64,000 nt of DNA from Rossellomorea marisflavi. GTDB taxonomy: Bacteria > Bacillota > Bacilli > Bacillales > Bacillaceae_B. Shown in pieces: positions 35,514 to 43,902 of this stretch; position 1 is the stretch's first letter; each line of letters starts with the position of its first letter. The translations under genes and the position numbers were made by a program. A model generated the notes under the pieces. It saw only the letters and a list, made by a program, of their open reading frames with translations. It was not told where the DNA came from and did no database searches. The DNA lies in contig NZ_CP081870.1 of NCBI RefSeq assembly GCF_022170785.1, forward strand, positions 3,646,001-3,710,000, in the 5' to 3' direction.

Positions 35514-37210
35514 AAATCAAATCGTTCTTTAAAGTGCAATGGAACCGTGAACTGGTGCTCGTCACCCGTCAGATACGGGGAATCGAAATAGCTCCGTTCC
35601 TTTTCAGGGAGTGAATCGGCCCAAGGGGAATAGGTGCGGAACCGGATCTTATCATGCTTTTCATCGAACTCAGCGAGCCTCATCCAGCCGTTACCGCCGT
35701 TATAGCTTGATTGATAGTCGACGAGGACTTGGATGACGGGATGCCCGAAACGGTTTTCCTTAATCCGGTGCACGGTTCCCTGGTGGTGTCCATTCACCGT
35801 CATGAACACTTGATCATTCCCATCCACAAGGCCTTCCCACAGGCGACTGCCGCGATTCGTATCGACAGGGAACGTCCCATCGCTTGTGAGGATCTCATGG
35901 GACAAGAGGATCGTCGGGATCCCGGGGTGCTCCTTCAGGACCTTTTTGGCCCACGGCAAGTCTTTCTTCAGGTGGCCCATGTCCACTGAGAGGAAGAGGT
36001 ATTCATAGCTTCCCGCTTCCGTAATGGAATAGGAGCTGAATTTTGACGGGGACGTCCCCTTATAATAGGGCTTATCCGTGTAGCGCTTCGGTCCGTAATA
36101 GTAGAGATAAGGATTGCCGAGCCCGTAATCATGATTCCCTGCGAGAGTGATGTAGGGGACCCTGCGGCGATCCAGGACGCTCAGGCTCAGGGATGAGTGT
36201 TCCCACTGCTTGGCGGAATCACTCTGATCCACCATATCCCCAAGGAATGCCGTCATGGCAATATTCAATTTCTCCTGCATGGTGGAGATCCATTTCACCT
36301 GCTGATGGAACAGCGCAGGCATGTAGCGGACCGTCTTCTGGGGATCAGGCACAAAGAGGAAGTTGTAGTTTTCCTTGTTGCCCAGCAGATGACCTTTGTT
36401 GCTCATCCCGCTGCGCAGACTATTTTTCCTCGGTTCCGGAATGAGCCACTTCCCTTTTGGGAGCGCCTTATCCGAAATGCGGATCTCTTGGATGCTTCCG
36501 GCGAATAATGAACCCTTGCCGATCCCCTTCCCGATCGTCCACACCCCTTTGTTGGGTGCCAGTAGCCCGTTGACGGTGGATGCATTCTGGCGGAAATCTT
36601 CCGCGCCGTTGATGAACACCCTCGTCTTCTTGCCGTCATTGACCACAGCGATGTGATACCAATCCTTTTTCCCCGGGAGGGCAAAGGACCCGAAAACCCT
36701 GGATTTCTTGCCGTTTGCCGGTGTTCCCTCCCACTGTACCTGTTTAAAATGCGTGATGGTCAGCTCAGACCCTTTCCTGCCGAGGATCCCCATGCCACTG
36801 TATTCATCCCTTGTGAAAGGATCGGGAAGCTTGACGACCGCTTCAATGGTATAGCCTTTCAAGAAGGCCTCCCCATTGAGGGGGGCATCTTTACCCGTCT
36901 CAAAATATTGCCCGCCCTTCAAGCTTTTGCGGTTATGAAAGTCGAGGCTTCCGACGATGAATTTCCGTGCGATATCATCCTTCGACCAGTTCAAGAGCCC
37001 ATCGGTTCCATCATTGACCAGGATGAGCTCATTGCCTTTCCCGCTCCGGTCCTTCAAGATCAGTTTCCCCTCATCCAGTGATCCGCTCTTCACTTCACTC
37101 TTGGAGAATCGCCAATGAGCCACCGTGCTGTCCTCAGCGGCTTCAGCCGTGAAGGGATATGCGATGCCCATGAACGCGGCAAGGATGAATGCCACCCATA
37201 TTCTTTTCAC
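35510..37210 (-). CDS. secreted LamG-like plus calcineurin-type metallophosphoesterase
   Basis: This 566-residue protein has a signal peptide (ILAAFMGIAYPFTAEA, cut near residue 25). A concanavalin/LamG-like domain (about 30-265, with HNRKSLKGGQYFETG and WYHIAVVNDGKKTRVFINGA) is followed by a metallophosphoesterase domain (about 285-550). Metal motifs include GDMVDQS (about 347), LAGNHDYG (about 377), LSHEI and NGHHQGT (about 480). The first DxH motif reads PDPQ, as in a known subgroup. It starts with GTG 37210 after GGAGGAGGGG. It is probably an extracellular phosphatase or phosphodiesterase held near the cell wall by the LamG part. It lies behind the mupG terminator and looks monocistronic. 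Confidence 0.87.
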   Translation of the reverse strand: MKRIWVAFILAAFMGIAYPFTAEAAEDSTVAHWRFSKSEVKSGSLDEGKLILKDRSGKGNELILVNDGTDGLLNWSKDDIARKFIVGSLDFHNRKSLKGGQYFETGKDAPLNGEAFLKGYTIEAVVKLPDPFTRDEYSGMGILGRKGSELTITHFKQVQWEGTPANGKKSRVFGSFALPGKKDWYHIAVVNDGKKTRVFINGAEDFRQNASTVNGLLAPNKGVWTIGKGIGKGSLFAGSIQEIRISDKALPKGKWLIPEPRKNSLRSGMSNKGHLLGNKENYNFLFVPDPQKTVRYMPALFHQQVKWISTMQEKLNIAMTAFLGDMVDQSDSAKQWEHSSLSLSVLDRRRVPYITLAGNHDYGLGNPYLYYYGPKRYTDKPYYKGTSPSKFSSYSITEAGSYEYLFLSVDMGHLKKDLPWAKKVLKEHPGIPTILLSHEILTSDGTFPVDTNRGSRLWEGLVDGNDQVFMTVNGHHQGTVHRIKENRFGHPVIQVLVDYQSSYNGGNGWMRLAEFDEKHDKIRFRTYSPWADSLPEKERSYFDSPYLTGDEHQFTVPLHFKERFDL

Positions 37211-37288
37211 TAGTTCCCCTCCTCCGTCGTGAATGATTTGCTCTTAGTATGGACGAAGAGGATGTATGTATGTGTGATTTTCACTTAC

Positions 37289-37317
37289 GAAAAAGACCCT
37301 GCCGGCAAGACAGGGTC
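37289..37317 (-). terminator. terminator of the MurNAc operon
   Basis: GACCCTG (37311-37317, minus strand) pairs with CAGGGTC (37295-37301) around a nine-base loop and is followed by five U. It lies just after mupG. Confidence 0.8.
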
Positions 37318-37324
37318 CCATGGT

Positions 37325-38338
37325 TTACATCTGTTTTTTGAAGCGGATCCGTTGGGAAGGCTTCAGGAGGGCAAGGAGCGGCATATGCCGTTCATGGATC
37401 CAGCCCATCACGTTGACGGAAGGATCGGCTTCCAAAGGGTGTAGGACAATCCCCATCTCCCCGCGGTAGCGCCCATAATCATCATTATCCATCGTGATGG
37501 CTCCCGGCGAGCGCTCAATGCATGCTTCAGGCGAAACTCCGGCAGCCGTCCTTGTGTTCATGATCCTGAGAACATCCCGCCCCGGATCCGGCCTTAGGAC
37601 ATAGTCACCCTCCACCTCACCGGCGCCTTCATAGGAAAGGGTGATGATCCCATCCGCGTCCAGCTCGTGAAGGTGATGCAAAAGATCCGCTGACCATCCA
37701 GGATCGCCGATGAATACCCCGCTGACCCCTTCATGGAAAAGACCGGCCGCATGGACGAATGGATCTCCGTGCCTATGATCTTCAAGCGTCGGGAGTCCCT
37801 GAAATAACGGTCCCCTCCGTTCCTCATCACCGGGTACGAAAGCATACACGGGAATTCCGAAAGCGTCGAACATCTCCTGTTGGGAACGGAAGAACGCTGT
37901 GCTGATCCCCGTTTCCCTTCTCGGATAAAAATTGTGCCATGCGATCAGTGCGGAAGGATCGATTCCCATCCCCAACCATTCTTCGACTTCTTCTTTCCTG
38001 ACGGTACTTGCGTTAATGGCGAGCTTGAAGTGATGGGAAAGATGCTCCACATCCTCGCGCGAGAACCCATCATCCAGTCTCAGGGCCGTGACCCCAAGCG
38101 ACCTCATCTCCCTGAAGCAGGTGAGGCCGAGCATCTCCGGAGTCTGCCGTGAGACGTCAGCGAAGACCTCGAAGCCTTCATCATGGAAAAGGGAGAGGAG
38201 CTGGCGTATCCGCTCCTGGCCGGCAGGCTCCTCCGGGATATGAAAGGATGTGAAAGCCTGTTTGATCCCCAAGGCAGAGGCACGGATGATCCGTTCTTCT
38301 GCCCGTGGATCAGACAGATAAATCGAAATACCGATCAT
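37325..38338 (-). CDS. mupG: MupG-family 6-phospho-N-acetylmuramidase (DUF871)
   Basis: This 337-residue TIM-barrel protein of the DUF871/MupG family begins MIGISIYLSDPRAEERIIRASALGIKQAFTSFHIPEE. It contains LRLDDGFSREDVEHLSHHFKLAINAST and HNFYPRRETGIS. In S. aureus and B. subtilis MupG hydrolyses MurNAc-6-phosphate-GlcNAc taken in by the MurP transporter. Its ATG overlaps the PTS gene stop (ATGA), which fits that pathway: MurP imports and phosphorylates the disaccharide, MupG splits it, and MurQ removes the lactyl ether. No NagZ or AmiE gene accompanies it here. Confidence 0.9.
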   Translation of the reverse strand: MIGISIYLSDPRAEERIIRASALGIKQAFTSFHIPEEPAGQERIRQLLSLFHDEGFEVFADVSRQTPEMLGLTCFREMRSLGVTALRLDDGFSREDVEHLSHHFKLAINASTVRKEEVEEWLGMGIDPSALIAWHNFYPRRETGISTAFFRSQQEMFDAFGIPVYAFVPGDEERRGPLFQGLPTLEDHRHGDPFVHAAGLFHEGVSGVFIGDPGWSADLLHHLHELDADGIITLSYEGAGEVEGDYVLRPDPGRDVLRIMNTRTAAGVSPEACIERSPGAITMDNDDYGRYRGEMGIVLHPLEADPSVNVMGWIHERHMPLLALLKPSQRIRFKKQM

Positions 38339-39693
38339 TCAAACTCACTCGCCATCTCGTCTTTGAATCCGAATGCATACGTCAACAGGAAGCCTGCGAG
38401 ATAGGCAATGAGCAATCCAATGACGTAATAGAGGATTTCCCCTGCGTTCACAAGGAAGATCAGCGGTACACCCGAAACACCGATGGCGAAGGTCGCCACA
38501 TCGAAATAGGCTTGGAAGGCACCACCGAAACCGGCGCCGAGACATGCTGTCAGGAACGGACGGCCAAGAGGCAGCGTCACCCCGAAGATCAATGGCTCAC
38601 CGATGCCTAGGATACCAGCAGGAAGGGATCCTCCGATGGCCCGCTTCAGCTTCGGCTTCTTTGTTTTGAAGAAGATGGCGAAGGCCGCTCCGACCTGACC
38701 GGCACCACCCATGGCGAGGATCGGCAGAAGTGGATCGTCCCCGATGGAATTGATGAGCTCAAGATGTACAGGCGTCAAGCCCTGATGCAGTCCGGTCACG
38801 ACAAGTGGAAGGAATGTCGCCCCAAGGACGAATCCTGCACCGATACCGCCGACTTCGATCAATGATAATAATCCTTTAGTAATAATATCAGATATGAATC
38901 CACCCACCGGCATGAAGACGGTATACGTCAATAAACCCGTGACTAAGAGAGCAATCGTCGGCGTAAAGATGATATCGATGGCCTGTGGCATGATCTTCCG
39001 GACATTCTTCTCGACAAAGGCCATGAAGACGGCAGCAATCAACACCCCGATCAGTCCGCCCCTGCCCGGAAGGAGATTTTCCCCGAAGAGGGCAATGTCG
39101 CCGATGGCCGGGTTGATGATAAGGATCCCCGCAAGTCCCCCGAGTGCCGGTGAACCGCCAAATTCCTTGGCAGCATTTACCCCAACAAGAATGCCAAGAT
39201 AAGCAAACAACCCGCTACCGATCACGGACAGCATCATCACGAGATCGGACTCACCATTCAGCCAGCCGGCCTGGACGAAGAATTTCGTAAAGCCTGTGAT
39301 GAGACCGGAAGCGATTAATGCAGGAATAAGAGGAATAAAGATATTGGCGATCCTTCTCAGTAAAAGCTTGACCGGCGTACTGTTCTTTTTCTTCAGTTCC
39401 GCCTTCCGGTCAGCAGCCCGTGCCTTCAGATCGATGTCGCCTCCATCTTCTGCAACGAGTTTCCCGAACTCTTCCGTGACCTTGTTCACTTTCCCCGGTC
39501 CCAAAATGACCTGATAGGTGTCATCTTCCACAAACCCGATGACGCCATCGATGTCCTTCATGGTTGCTTTCTCCACAAGACTCTCATCGGCAACCTTTAC
39601 ACGAAGCCTTGTCATGCAATGCTCGTAGCTCGTGATGTTCCCCGCACCGCCGAACTTCTCCAGTATCGCTGCTGCCAGTTCTCTGTTTGTCAC
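38335..39693 (-). CDS. murP: PTS EIIBC for MurNAc-type sugars (MurP-like)
   Basis: This 452-residue glucose-superfamily permease has an N-terminal EIIB domain with the phospho-Cys in ITSYEHCMTRLRV (about residue 26) and a C-terminal EIIC domain from about 105, with about ten helices and the conserved GVTLPLGRPF near residue 395. There is no EIIA domain, so it must borrow one, as MurP does. It starts with GTG 39693 six bases after GGAGAGG. It lies between murQ and mupG in one operon, which supports MurNAc or MurNAc-GlcNAc as substrate rather than sucrose or trehalose. Confidence 0.9.
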   Translation of the reverse strand: MTNRELAAAILEKFGGAGNITSYEHCMTRLRVKVADESLVEKATMKDIDGVIGFVEDDTYQVILGPGKVNKVTEEFGKLVAEDGGDIDLKARAADRKAELKKKNSTPVKLLLRRIANIFIPLIPALIASGLITGFTKFFVQAGWLNGESDLVMMLSVIGSGLFAYLGILVGVNAAKEFGGSPALGGLAGILIINPAIGDIALFGENLLPGRGGLIGVLIAAVFMAFVEKNVRKIMPQAIDIIFTPTIALLVTGLLTYTVFMPVGGFISDIITKGLLSLIEVGGIGAGFVLGATFLPLVVTGLHQGLTPVHLELINSIGDDPLLPILAMGGAGQVGAAFAIFFKTKKPKLKRAIGGSLPAGILGIGEPLIFGVTLPLGRPFLTACLGAGFGGAFQAYFDVATFAIGVSGVPLIFLVNAGEILYYVIGLLIAYLAGFLLTYAFGFKDEMASEFE

Positions 39694-39749
39694 TGCGACC
39701 CTCTCCTCTCGACCCCTTTTTTTTTTATATCTGACGCCAACGGGTGGGA

Positions 39750-40649
39750 CTATTCTTCAATAGCCACCCGAACGTACCCGTTGGCATCCCGCAGCCGGTC
39801 CTTCGCTTCGTCATACCCGCAGCCGAGCTTGATCATGACGATCGAGGCCTTGACCTCATTATGAGCAAGCTTCAACGTCTTCAGCGCCGTATCTTCGTCG
39901 GTCCCCGTGATATCACGGATGATGCCGACGGCCCTTCGTTCCAGCTTATAGTTGCTGATATTCACATCGACCATGAGGTTGCCGTAGGCTTTTCCAAGTT
40001 TGATCATGGAGGCAGTGGAGATCATGTTGAGCACGAGCTTCTGAGCCGTCCCTGCTTTGAGCCTTGTTGAACCCGTCAGTGCTTCGGGACCTACATTCAC
40101 TTCAATTTTATGCTCGGCTTCCTCAGATATTCTTGCCCCTTCATTGCAGGAGAGTGCGACAGTGACAGCCCCGACTTCCCTCGCGTACCGCAGCCCCCCG
40201 ATGACATACGGCGTCCGCCCGCTTGCCGCAATCCCCACGACCGTATCTTCAGGAGAAAGCTGAAGCGCGGCAAGGTCTGATGCCCCGAGCTCTTCATTAT
40301 CTTCCGCTCCTTCTACGGCTTTGACGAATGCCCGTTCACCACCGGCGATCAAGCCGACGACCACATCGCTCCCCACGCTGAAGGTCGGTGGGCACTCCAC
40401 CGCATCAAGGACGCCGAGCCTGCCACTTGTGCCTGCCCCCATATAGATGAGCCTACCTCCTGAAGAGATAGATGCCACCACTTTATCCACGACTTTTTCT
40501 ACGACAGGAAGGACTTTTTTAACGGCTTCTGCCACTTTATGATCTTCATCATTCATCATCCGCAACACCTCACCGGTACTTGCGGTATCGATCTTTAACG
40601 TATCCGGATTGACCTTCTCGGTTCCCAGTTCATACACATTATCCTGCAT
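39750..40649 (-). CDS. murQ: N-acetylmuramic acid 6-phosphate etherase
   Basis: This 299-residue SIS-domain enzyme cleaves the lactyl ether of MurNAc-6-phosphate to give GlcNAc-6-phosphate and D-lactate. It shows the family signature GRLIYMGAGTSGRLGVLDAVECPPTF near residue 65 and the Glu-rich loop AVEGAEDNEELG near residue 112. It begins the MurNAc recycling operon murQ-murP-mupG, with AGGAGG before the ATG. Products enter amino-sugar metabolism; the lactate could go to an oxidase. The usual MurR (RpiR) regulator is not in this window. Confidence 0.95.
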   Translation of the reverse strand: MQDNVYELGTEKVNPDTLKIDTASTGEVLRMMNDEDHKVAEAVKKVLPVVEKVVDKVVASISSGGRLIYMGAGTSGRLGVLDAVECPPTFSVGSDVVVGLIAGGERAFVKAVEGAEDNEELGASDLAALQLSPEDTVVGIAASGRTPYVIGGLRYAREVGAVTVALSCNEGARISEEAEHKIEVNVGPEALTGSTRLKAGTAQKLVLNMISTASMIKLGKAYGNLMVDVNISNYKLERRAVGIIRDITGTDEDTALKTLKLAHNEVKASIVMIKLGCGYDEAKDRLRDANGYVRVAIEE

Positions 40650-40687
40650 TTCAATTCCTCCTAAATCTCGTACGCGCTTTCATCCTT

Positions 40688-40749
40688 ATTATAATCCCTT
40701 TTAAAATTATATTTCAACGGATTTGTAAAATTCATAAAATTATATTTTA
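40688..40749 (-). promoter_or_regulatory. murQ promoter with repeated operator-like motif
   Basis: On the minus strand TTGAAA (40712-40717) and TATAAT (40688-40693) are 18 bases apart. TAAAATTATATTT (plus strand) occurs at 40702-40714 and again at 40735-40747, 33 bases apart (three helical turns), with one copy between and over the -35. This is a plausible site for a MurR-type regulator. Confidence 0.55.
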
Positions 40750-40764
40750 GTGTAAAAACGGCAA

Positions 40765-40844
40765 CGAAAAAACCCGGTTGACCTAAGAAGGGGACAGGGA
40801 GAGAATAAAAGGTTCTCCTTATGCCACCATTGATCAACCGGGTT
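40765..40844 (-). terminator. large-loop terminator of comK
   Basis: An 11-bp perfect stem (40771-40781 with 40834-40844) encloses 52 bases. The loop can itself fold (GGAGAA with TTCTCTCC). U residues follow on the minus strand. The wide branched loop is unusual for an intrinsic terminator. Confidence 0.65.
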
Positions 40845-40867
40845 CCAGCCGTAAGGTTTATTTCATA

Positions 40868-41344
40868 TCAGTTCTTCGCACCATGAGGTCTCGGGTAACG
40901 GCTGAAATAATTCATCGTCACCGCGCCGCGTTGGAGCTGTCTATGTAGCACGTCATACGAACAATTCACTTCCATCTTCAGCCCGTTGGTGAAATGGACG
41001 AACGTTTTCCCGCAGGCGACGGTCGTTGAGTGGATATGACGGCAGAATAACCAGATGCAATCATCATTATCGGGTGATTGAGTAGGGATGGCCAGGATGT
41101 AGTCCATGAGGCTGACCAAAAGCGGTGTCTTTCGATCGTACGACAATACTCTTCGAACCGCCCTGATCCGTCCGTTATAATCGGACCCGTGGACGATGCA
41201 GGATTCTTCAAGCACTTCTTTCACAGTCTTTTTACTGTACGTGACTTCCCCTGAACAATCGACAACCTTTGACTGATGCACTCCGTCACAGGAAGGATAA
41301 ATTGCTGCCGTTCTTTCAGTAATCAACACCTCAAACTTTTTCAC
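40868..41344 (-). CDS. comK: competence transcription factor ComK homologue
   Basis: This 158-residue protein is like ComK: VLITERTAAIYP at the N-terminus, then GSDYNGRIRAVRRVLSYDRKTPLLVSLMDYILAIPTQSP (matching the FGSSYAGR...KPPIMVDPSNQIFLFPT region of B. subtilis ComK), then CIWLFCRHIH and TFVHFTNGLKMEVNCSYDVLHRQLQRGA. ComK binds paired A/T boxes and switches on DNA uptake genes. It starts with GTG 41344 behind GGGGTGAT. It is shorter than B. subtilis ComK (192) at the C-terminus, which in that species is the part involved in MecA control. It is alone, between murQ and rocB. Many Bacillaceae have two comK genes; which this is cannot be told here. Confidence 0.85.
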   Translation of the reverse strand: MKKFEVLITERTAAIYPSCDGVHQSKVVDCSGEVTYSKKTVKEVLEESCIVHGSDYNGRIRAVRRVLSYDRKTPLLVSLMDYILAIPTQSPDNDDCIWLFCRHIHSTTVACGKTFVHFTNGLKMEVNCSYDVLHRQLQRGAVTMNYFSRYPRPHGAKN

Positions 41345-41480
41345 ATGATCACCCCATATTTTTTAGCCCTAATGAACCAGGACTTTATAATCATTATAGG
41401 TTTACTAATTATAACTTCCACTATATTGTTAAAAAGTTTAACTTTATTTGTAAAAAAGTTTTCAGTCGTCATTTTCCCAT

Positions 41481-41516
41481 AAAAAAACCGCGCAGGGGAT
41501 GATCCCTGATCGCGGT
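41481..41516 (-). terminator. terminator of rocB
   Basis: ACCGCG (41511-41516, minus strand) pairs with CGCGGT (41487-41492), with a second inner stem CAGGG/CCCTG. Six or more U follow. It lies directly after the rocB stop. Confidence 0.85.
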
Positions 41517-41519
41517 CAT

Positions 41520-43118
41520 TCAATCATTCATTACCTCTTTGATCACAGCTTCCACAAAAGCAGGCGTTTTCACAAACGCACTCTCGATATGAAGTCGTTC
41601 GGTGCGCTTATGGGCATCCTTCCCGAACGGTCCAACGTTCAGGACGGGGGCGTCGAGGCTCGCCATGGCATCGAAGGGAATGGAGTACGTCGTTTCCCAC
41701 ACCGGGGTGTTCTCCTCATACACGGTCCAGCCGTGATGCTCATCCTTGAAATTCACATAGCTCAAGTCTGAAATCCCGTTGAAGTAGTGGATCTGCTCCA
41801 CCTCCAGTCCGAAAGAACGCTCCGCTTCCCTCCTCACCTTCTCCACCAGCTTCTGCACAAGGGGGGAGTCAGACGTGTTCACCGCAGGATAATACGGAGG
41901 GGTATACATCAAGACGATGGCAGGCGTCAGCTCCTGACAATCAATGAGAAGGGTATCGGCCATCTTGAATGATTTCTCCCGATCGTCCCCGATATACGAG
42001 CGGATATCCTGCTTCAATGCTTCGATGTATTCCTTCCCCATCTTCATCTCGGCATAGCGGAGAAGCTCCCCGTAGCGCAGGACGGATACATCGCCGACCG
42101 CCGGGATCCCTTCCCTTTCGCACAGCTCCCCGTACCACTCATTGCACTCGTCTGCCGCTTCCCTGGCCACCTCCTCGAAGGTATTCATCACATCGGCAGC
42201 CGAGCGCTTCATCGTGAACACATTGTACATGGCCACGGTACCAAACGGCGTCTGGGCCGAATAATTCAGGCGCAGGTCTTCCTGGAGCAATGTGATCGGA
42301 AGCGGCGTCGACTCGCCTTGATCGCTTTCCCGGAACAGGGGATTCCATTCCATCTTCCTGGTCAGGAATGACGCCATGAACGATGAGGTCAACCCGCTGA
42401 GAGGCTCCCCGACATGGGTTTCCCTCCCGTAGAAAAGCGCCGACGGCATGATTTTTCCGATGGAACCCGAATAGACTTTATAAGCCGTATCCGTCGGGTT
42501 CTGGGAGAAGACCGGCTCCCCGTTCAGGAAGAGGGTGTACGTAAGTCCATGCTCATCCTTCATGTCATTGAGGGCCGTCACGGCAGCCCTCATACCGGAA
42601 GAGTTGACCTCCTCATCCGGTACCGTCAAAAGGACCAGATTCACCTGCCATCCTTCCTCTGCCGCTTTCTCGATGGTCGCCATATGGACGGCAAGCCCCG
42701 CCTTCATGTCCATCGTACCGCGTCCCCACAGGAACGTGCCTGCTTCAAGATCCTTCTTCGCTTCGGGATGAAGTTCGGACGCGTATTGAGGAAGCTCTTT
42801 GGTGAGAGCCTCTGGATTGAATGCAAGTGCTTCGAGCACCCCGTATTCTTCCGTACTCACCGTATCGAAATGACTGATGAGGACGATGGTCTTCTTTGCT
42901 TGCGGATGCTTATAAAGGGCCGTCAGGAATGAACGCCCAAGATCGGCTTCCCCAAGCTTCAGCTGCTGTGGATGCTCGGTAAAATACGGAATGCTCTTCA
43001 TTTTTTCCATCAGCTTCCTCGGGAATTCGATTTCCCCTTCCGTCAACGTCCTGCTGTGCCAGCTGACGAGCTCACAAAGCAGTGCTCGCAATGCTTCCGG
43101 CGTTTGCCACTGTGCCAT
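41520..43118 (-). CDS. rocB: RocB-like M20 family peptidase
   Basis: This 532-residue M20 metallopeptidase relative matches B. subtilis RocB in length and start (WQTPEALRALLCELVSWHSRTLTEGEIEFPRKLMEKM). The active-site segments are LISHFDTVS, LWGRGTMDMKAGLAVHMATI (metal Asp, about residue 137) and VPDEEVNSSGMR (catalytic Glu, about 170). RocB belongs to the arginine catabolic regulon, but its exact reaction is not settled. Here it is not with rocA, rocC or rocG. A GntR-type regulator lies 14 bases upstream on the same strand, so the two may share a transcript. Confidence 0.9.
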   Translation of the reverse strand: MAQWQTPEALRALLCELVSWHSRTLTEGEIEFPRKLMEKMKSIPYFTEHPQQLKLGEADLGRSFLTALYKHPQAKKTIVLISHFDTVSTEEYGVLEALAFNPEALTKELPQYASELHPEAKKDLEAGTFLWGRGTMDMKAGLAVHMATIEKAAEEGWQVNLVLLTVPDEEVNSSGMRAAVTALNDMKDEHGLTYTLFLNGEPVFSQNPTDTAYKVYSGSIGKIMPSALFYGRETHVGEPLSGLTSSFMASFLTRKMEWNPLFRESDQGESTPLPITLLQEDLRLNYSAQTPFGTVAMYNVFTMKRSAADVMNTFEEVAREAADECNEWYGELCEREGIPAVGDVSVLRYGELLRYAEMKMGKEYIEALKQDIRSYIGDDREKSFKMADTLLIDCQELTPAIVLMYTPPYYPAVNTSDSPLVQKLVEKVRREAERSFGLEVEQIHYFNGISDLSYVNFKDEHHGWTVYEENTPVWETTYSIPFDAMASLDAPVLNVGPFGKDAHKRTERLHIESAFVKTPAFVEAVIKEVMND

Positions 43119-43132
43119 GACCCTTCCCCCTT

Positions 43133-43783
43133 TTATCGATCTTCTCTATAGTATCCCTGCATACGCTGTCTGATCTGAGTCATATGATGACGCATTTGCC
43201 TTTTCGCTGACTCCCGGTCCCCGACCTTGAGGAAACGGACGAGGTGAACATGCTCTTCGTAGGCTTCCATCGCACTCATCCTGAGCCTGCCCGACAATCC
43301 GAGGAAGGCACGGTTCACTCCCGTATTGGATGCTTTGATCATGTCCTTCAGCTTCGGATTCGGATTCGGTGCTGCCAACAGGAGATGGAAGCGCCGGTCC
43401 AGGTCAATGAACTCATCGTATCGGTCCTCTAGTATCGCACGGTGCTGCGCTTCCAGATTGTCGTCTAGTTCACCCATAAGGCTGTCATACAGTTCCGGGA
43501 TCACCTCGAGATTATATACTTCGAGAAGCTCCCTGATCTCCAGATGCTGCAGCCCATCCTCCTCGGTGAAGGAAGCGACGACGGCAATCTTCGCATCTGA
43601 AATCGTCACCAGCCCTTCGGCAGCAAGTTTCCTCAGCGCTTCCCTGATCGGCGTCCGGCTGATTCCATATTCTTCGGCAAGCCTTTTCTCCGGGAGCTCA
43701 TCCCCCGAGGGCAGCTCTCCTGAAAGAATCTGCTTCCTTAAGAGCTGGAATGCCTGACCTGCCAGTGTTTTTTTAATGATCAA
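43133..43783 (-). CDS. GntR family regulator with FCD domain
   Basis: This 216-residue repressor has an N-terminal GntR winged helix (about 8-70, GDELPEKRLAEEYGISRTPIREALRKLAAEGLV) and a C-terminal FCD ligand domain of about 120 residues. Metal-ligand His residues sit in RRFHLLLAA, YEEHVHLVRF and MRHHM. FCD regulators usually sense carboxylic acids such as lactate, glycolate or sugar acids. TTG 43783 is the start, with GGGGGG upstream. It is divergent from the glcD-like gene and upstream of rocB. It probably controls the oxidase through the palindromic region at 43813-43848. Confidence 0.9.
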   Translation of the reverse strand: MIIKKTLAGQAFQLLRKQILSGELPSGDELPEKRLAEEYGISRTPIREALRKLAAEGLVTISDAKIAVVASFTEEDGLQHLEIRELLEVYNLEVIPELYDSLMGELDDNLEAQHRAILEDRYDEFIDLDRRFHLLLAAPNPNPKLKDMIKASNTGVNRAFLGLSGRLRMSAMEAYEEHVHLVRFLKVGDRESAKRQMRHHMTQIRQRMQGYYREDR

Positions 43784-43812
43784 ACCCTTCCCCCCTTGTT
43801 TGAATCATTCCC

Positions 43813-43848
43813 GGTATACCGTATACATGTATCGTACGGTATGATACC
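43813..43848. promoter_or_regulatory. palindromic region between GntR and glcD-like genes
   Basis: GGTAT (43813-43817) and ATACC (43844-43848) bound a stretch with repeated GTATAC/GTACGG motifs and a TACATGTA core. It lies in the short divergent promoter and fits a GntR/FCD operator. Confidence 0.4.
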
Positions 43849-43902
43849 CTACCTGTAAATAGACTTTTTTGAAAATTAGTAAAACGAGGAAGGTGTCAGC
43901 CC

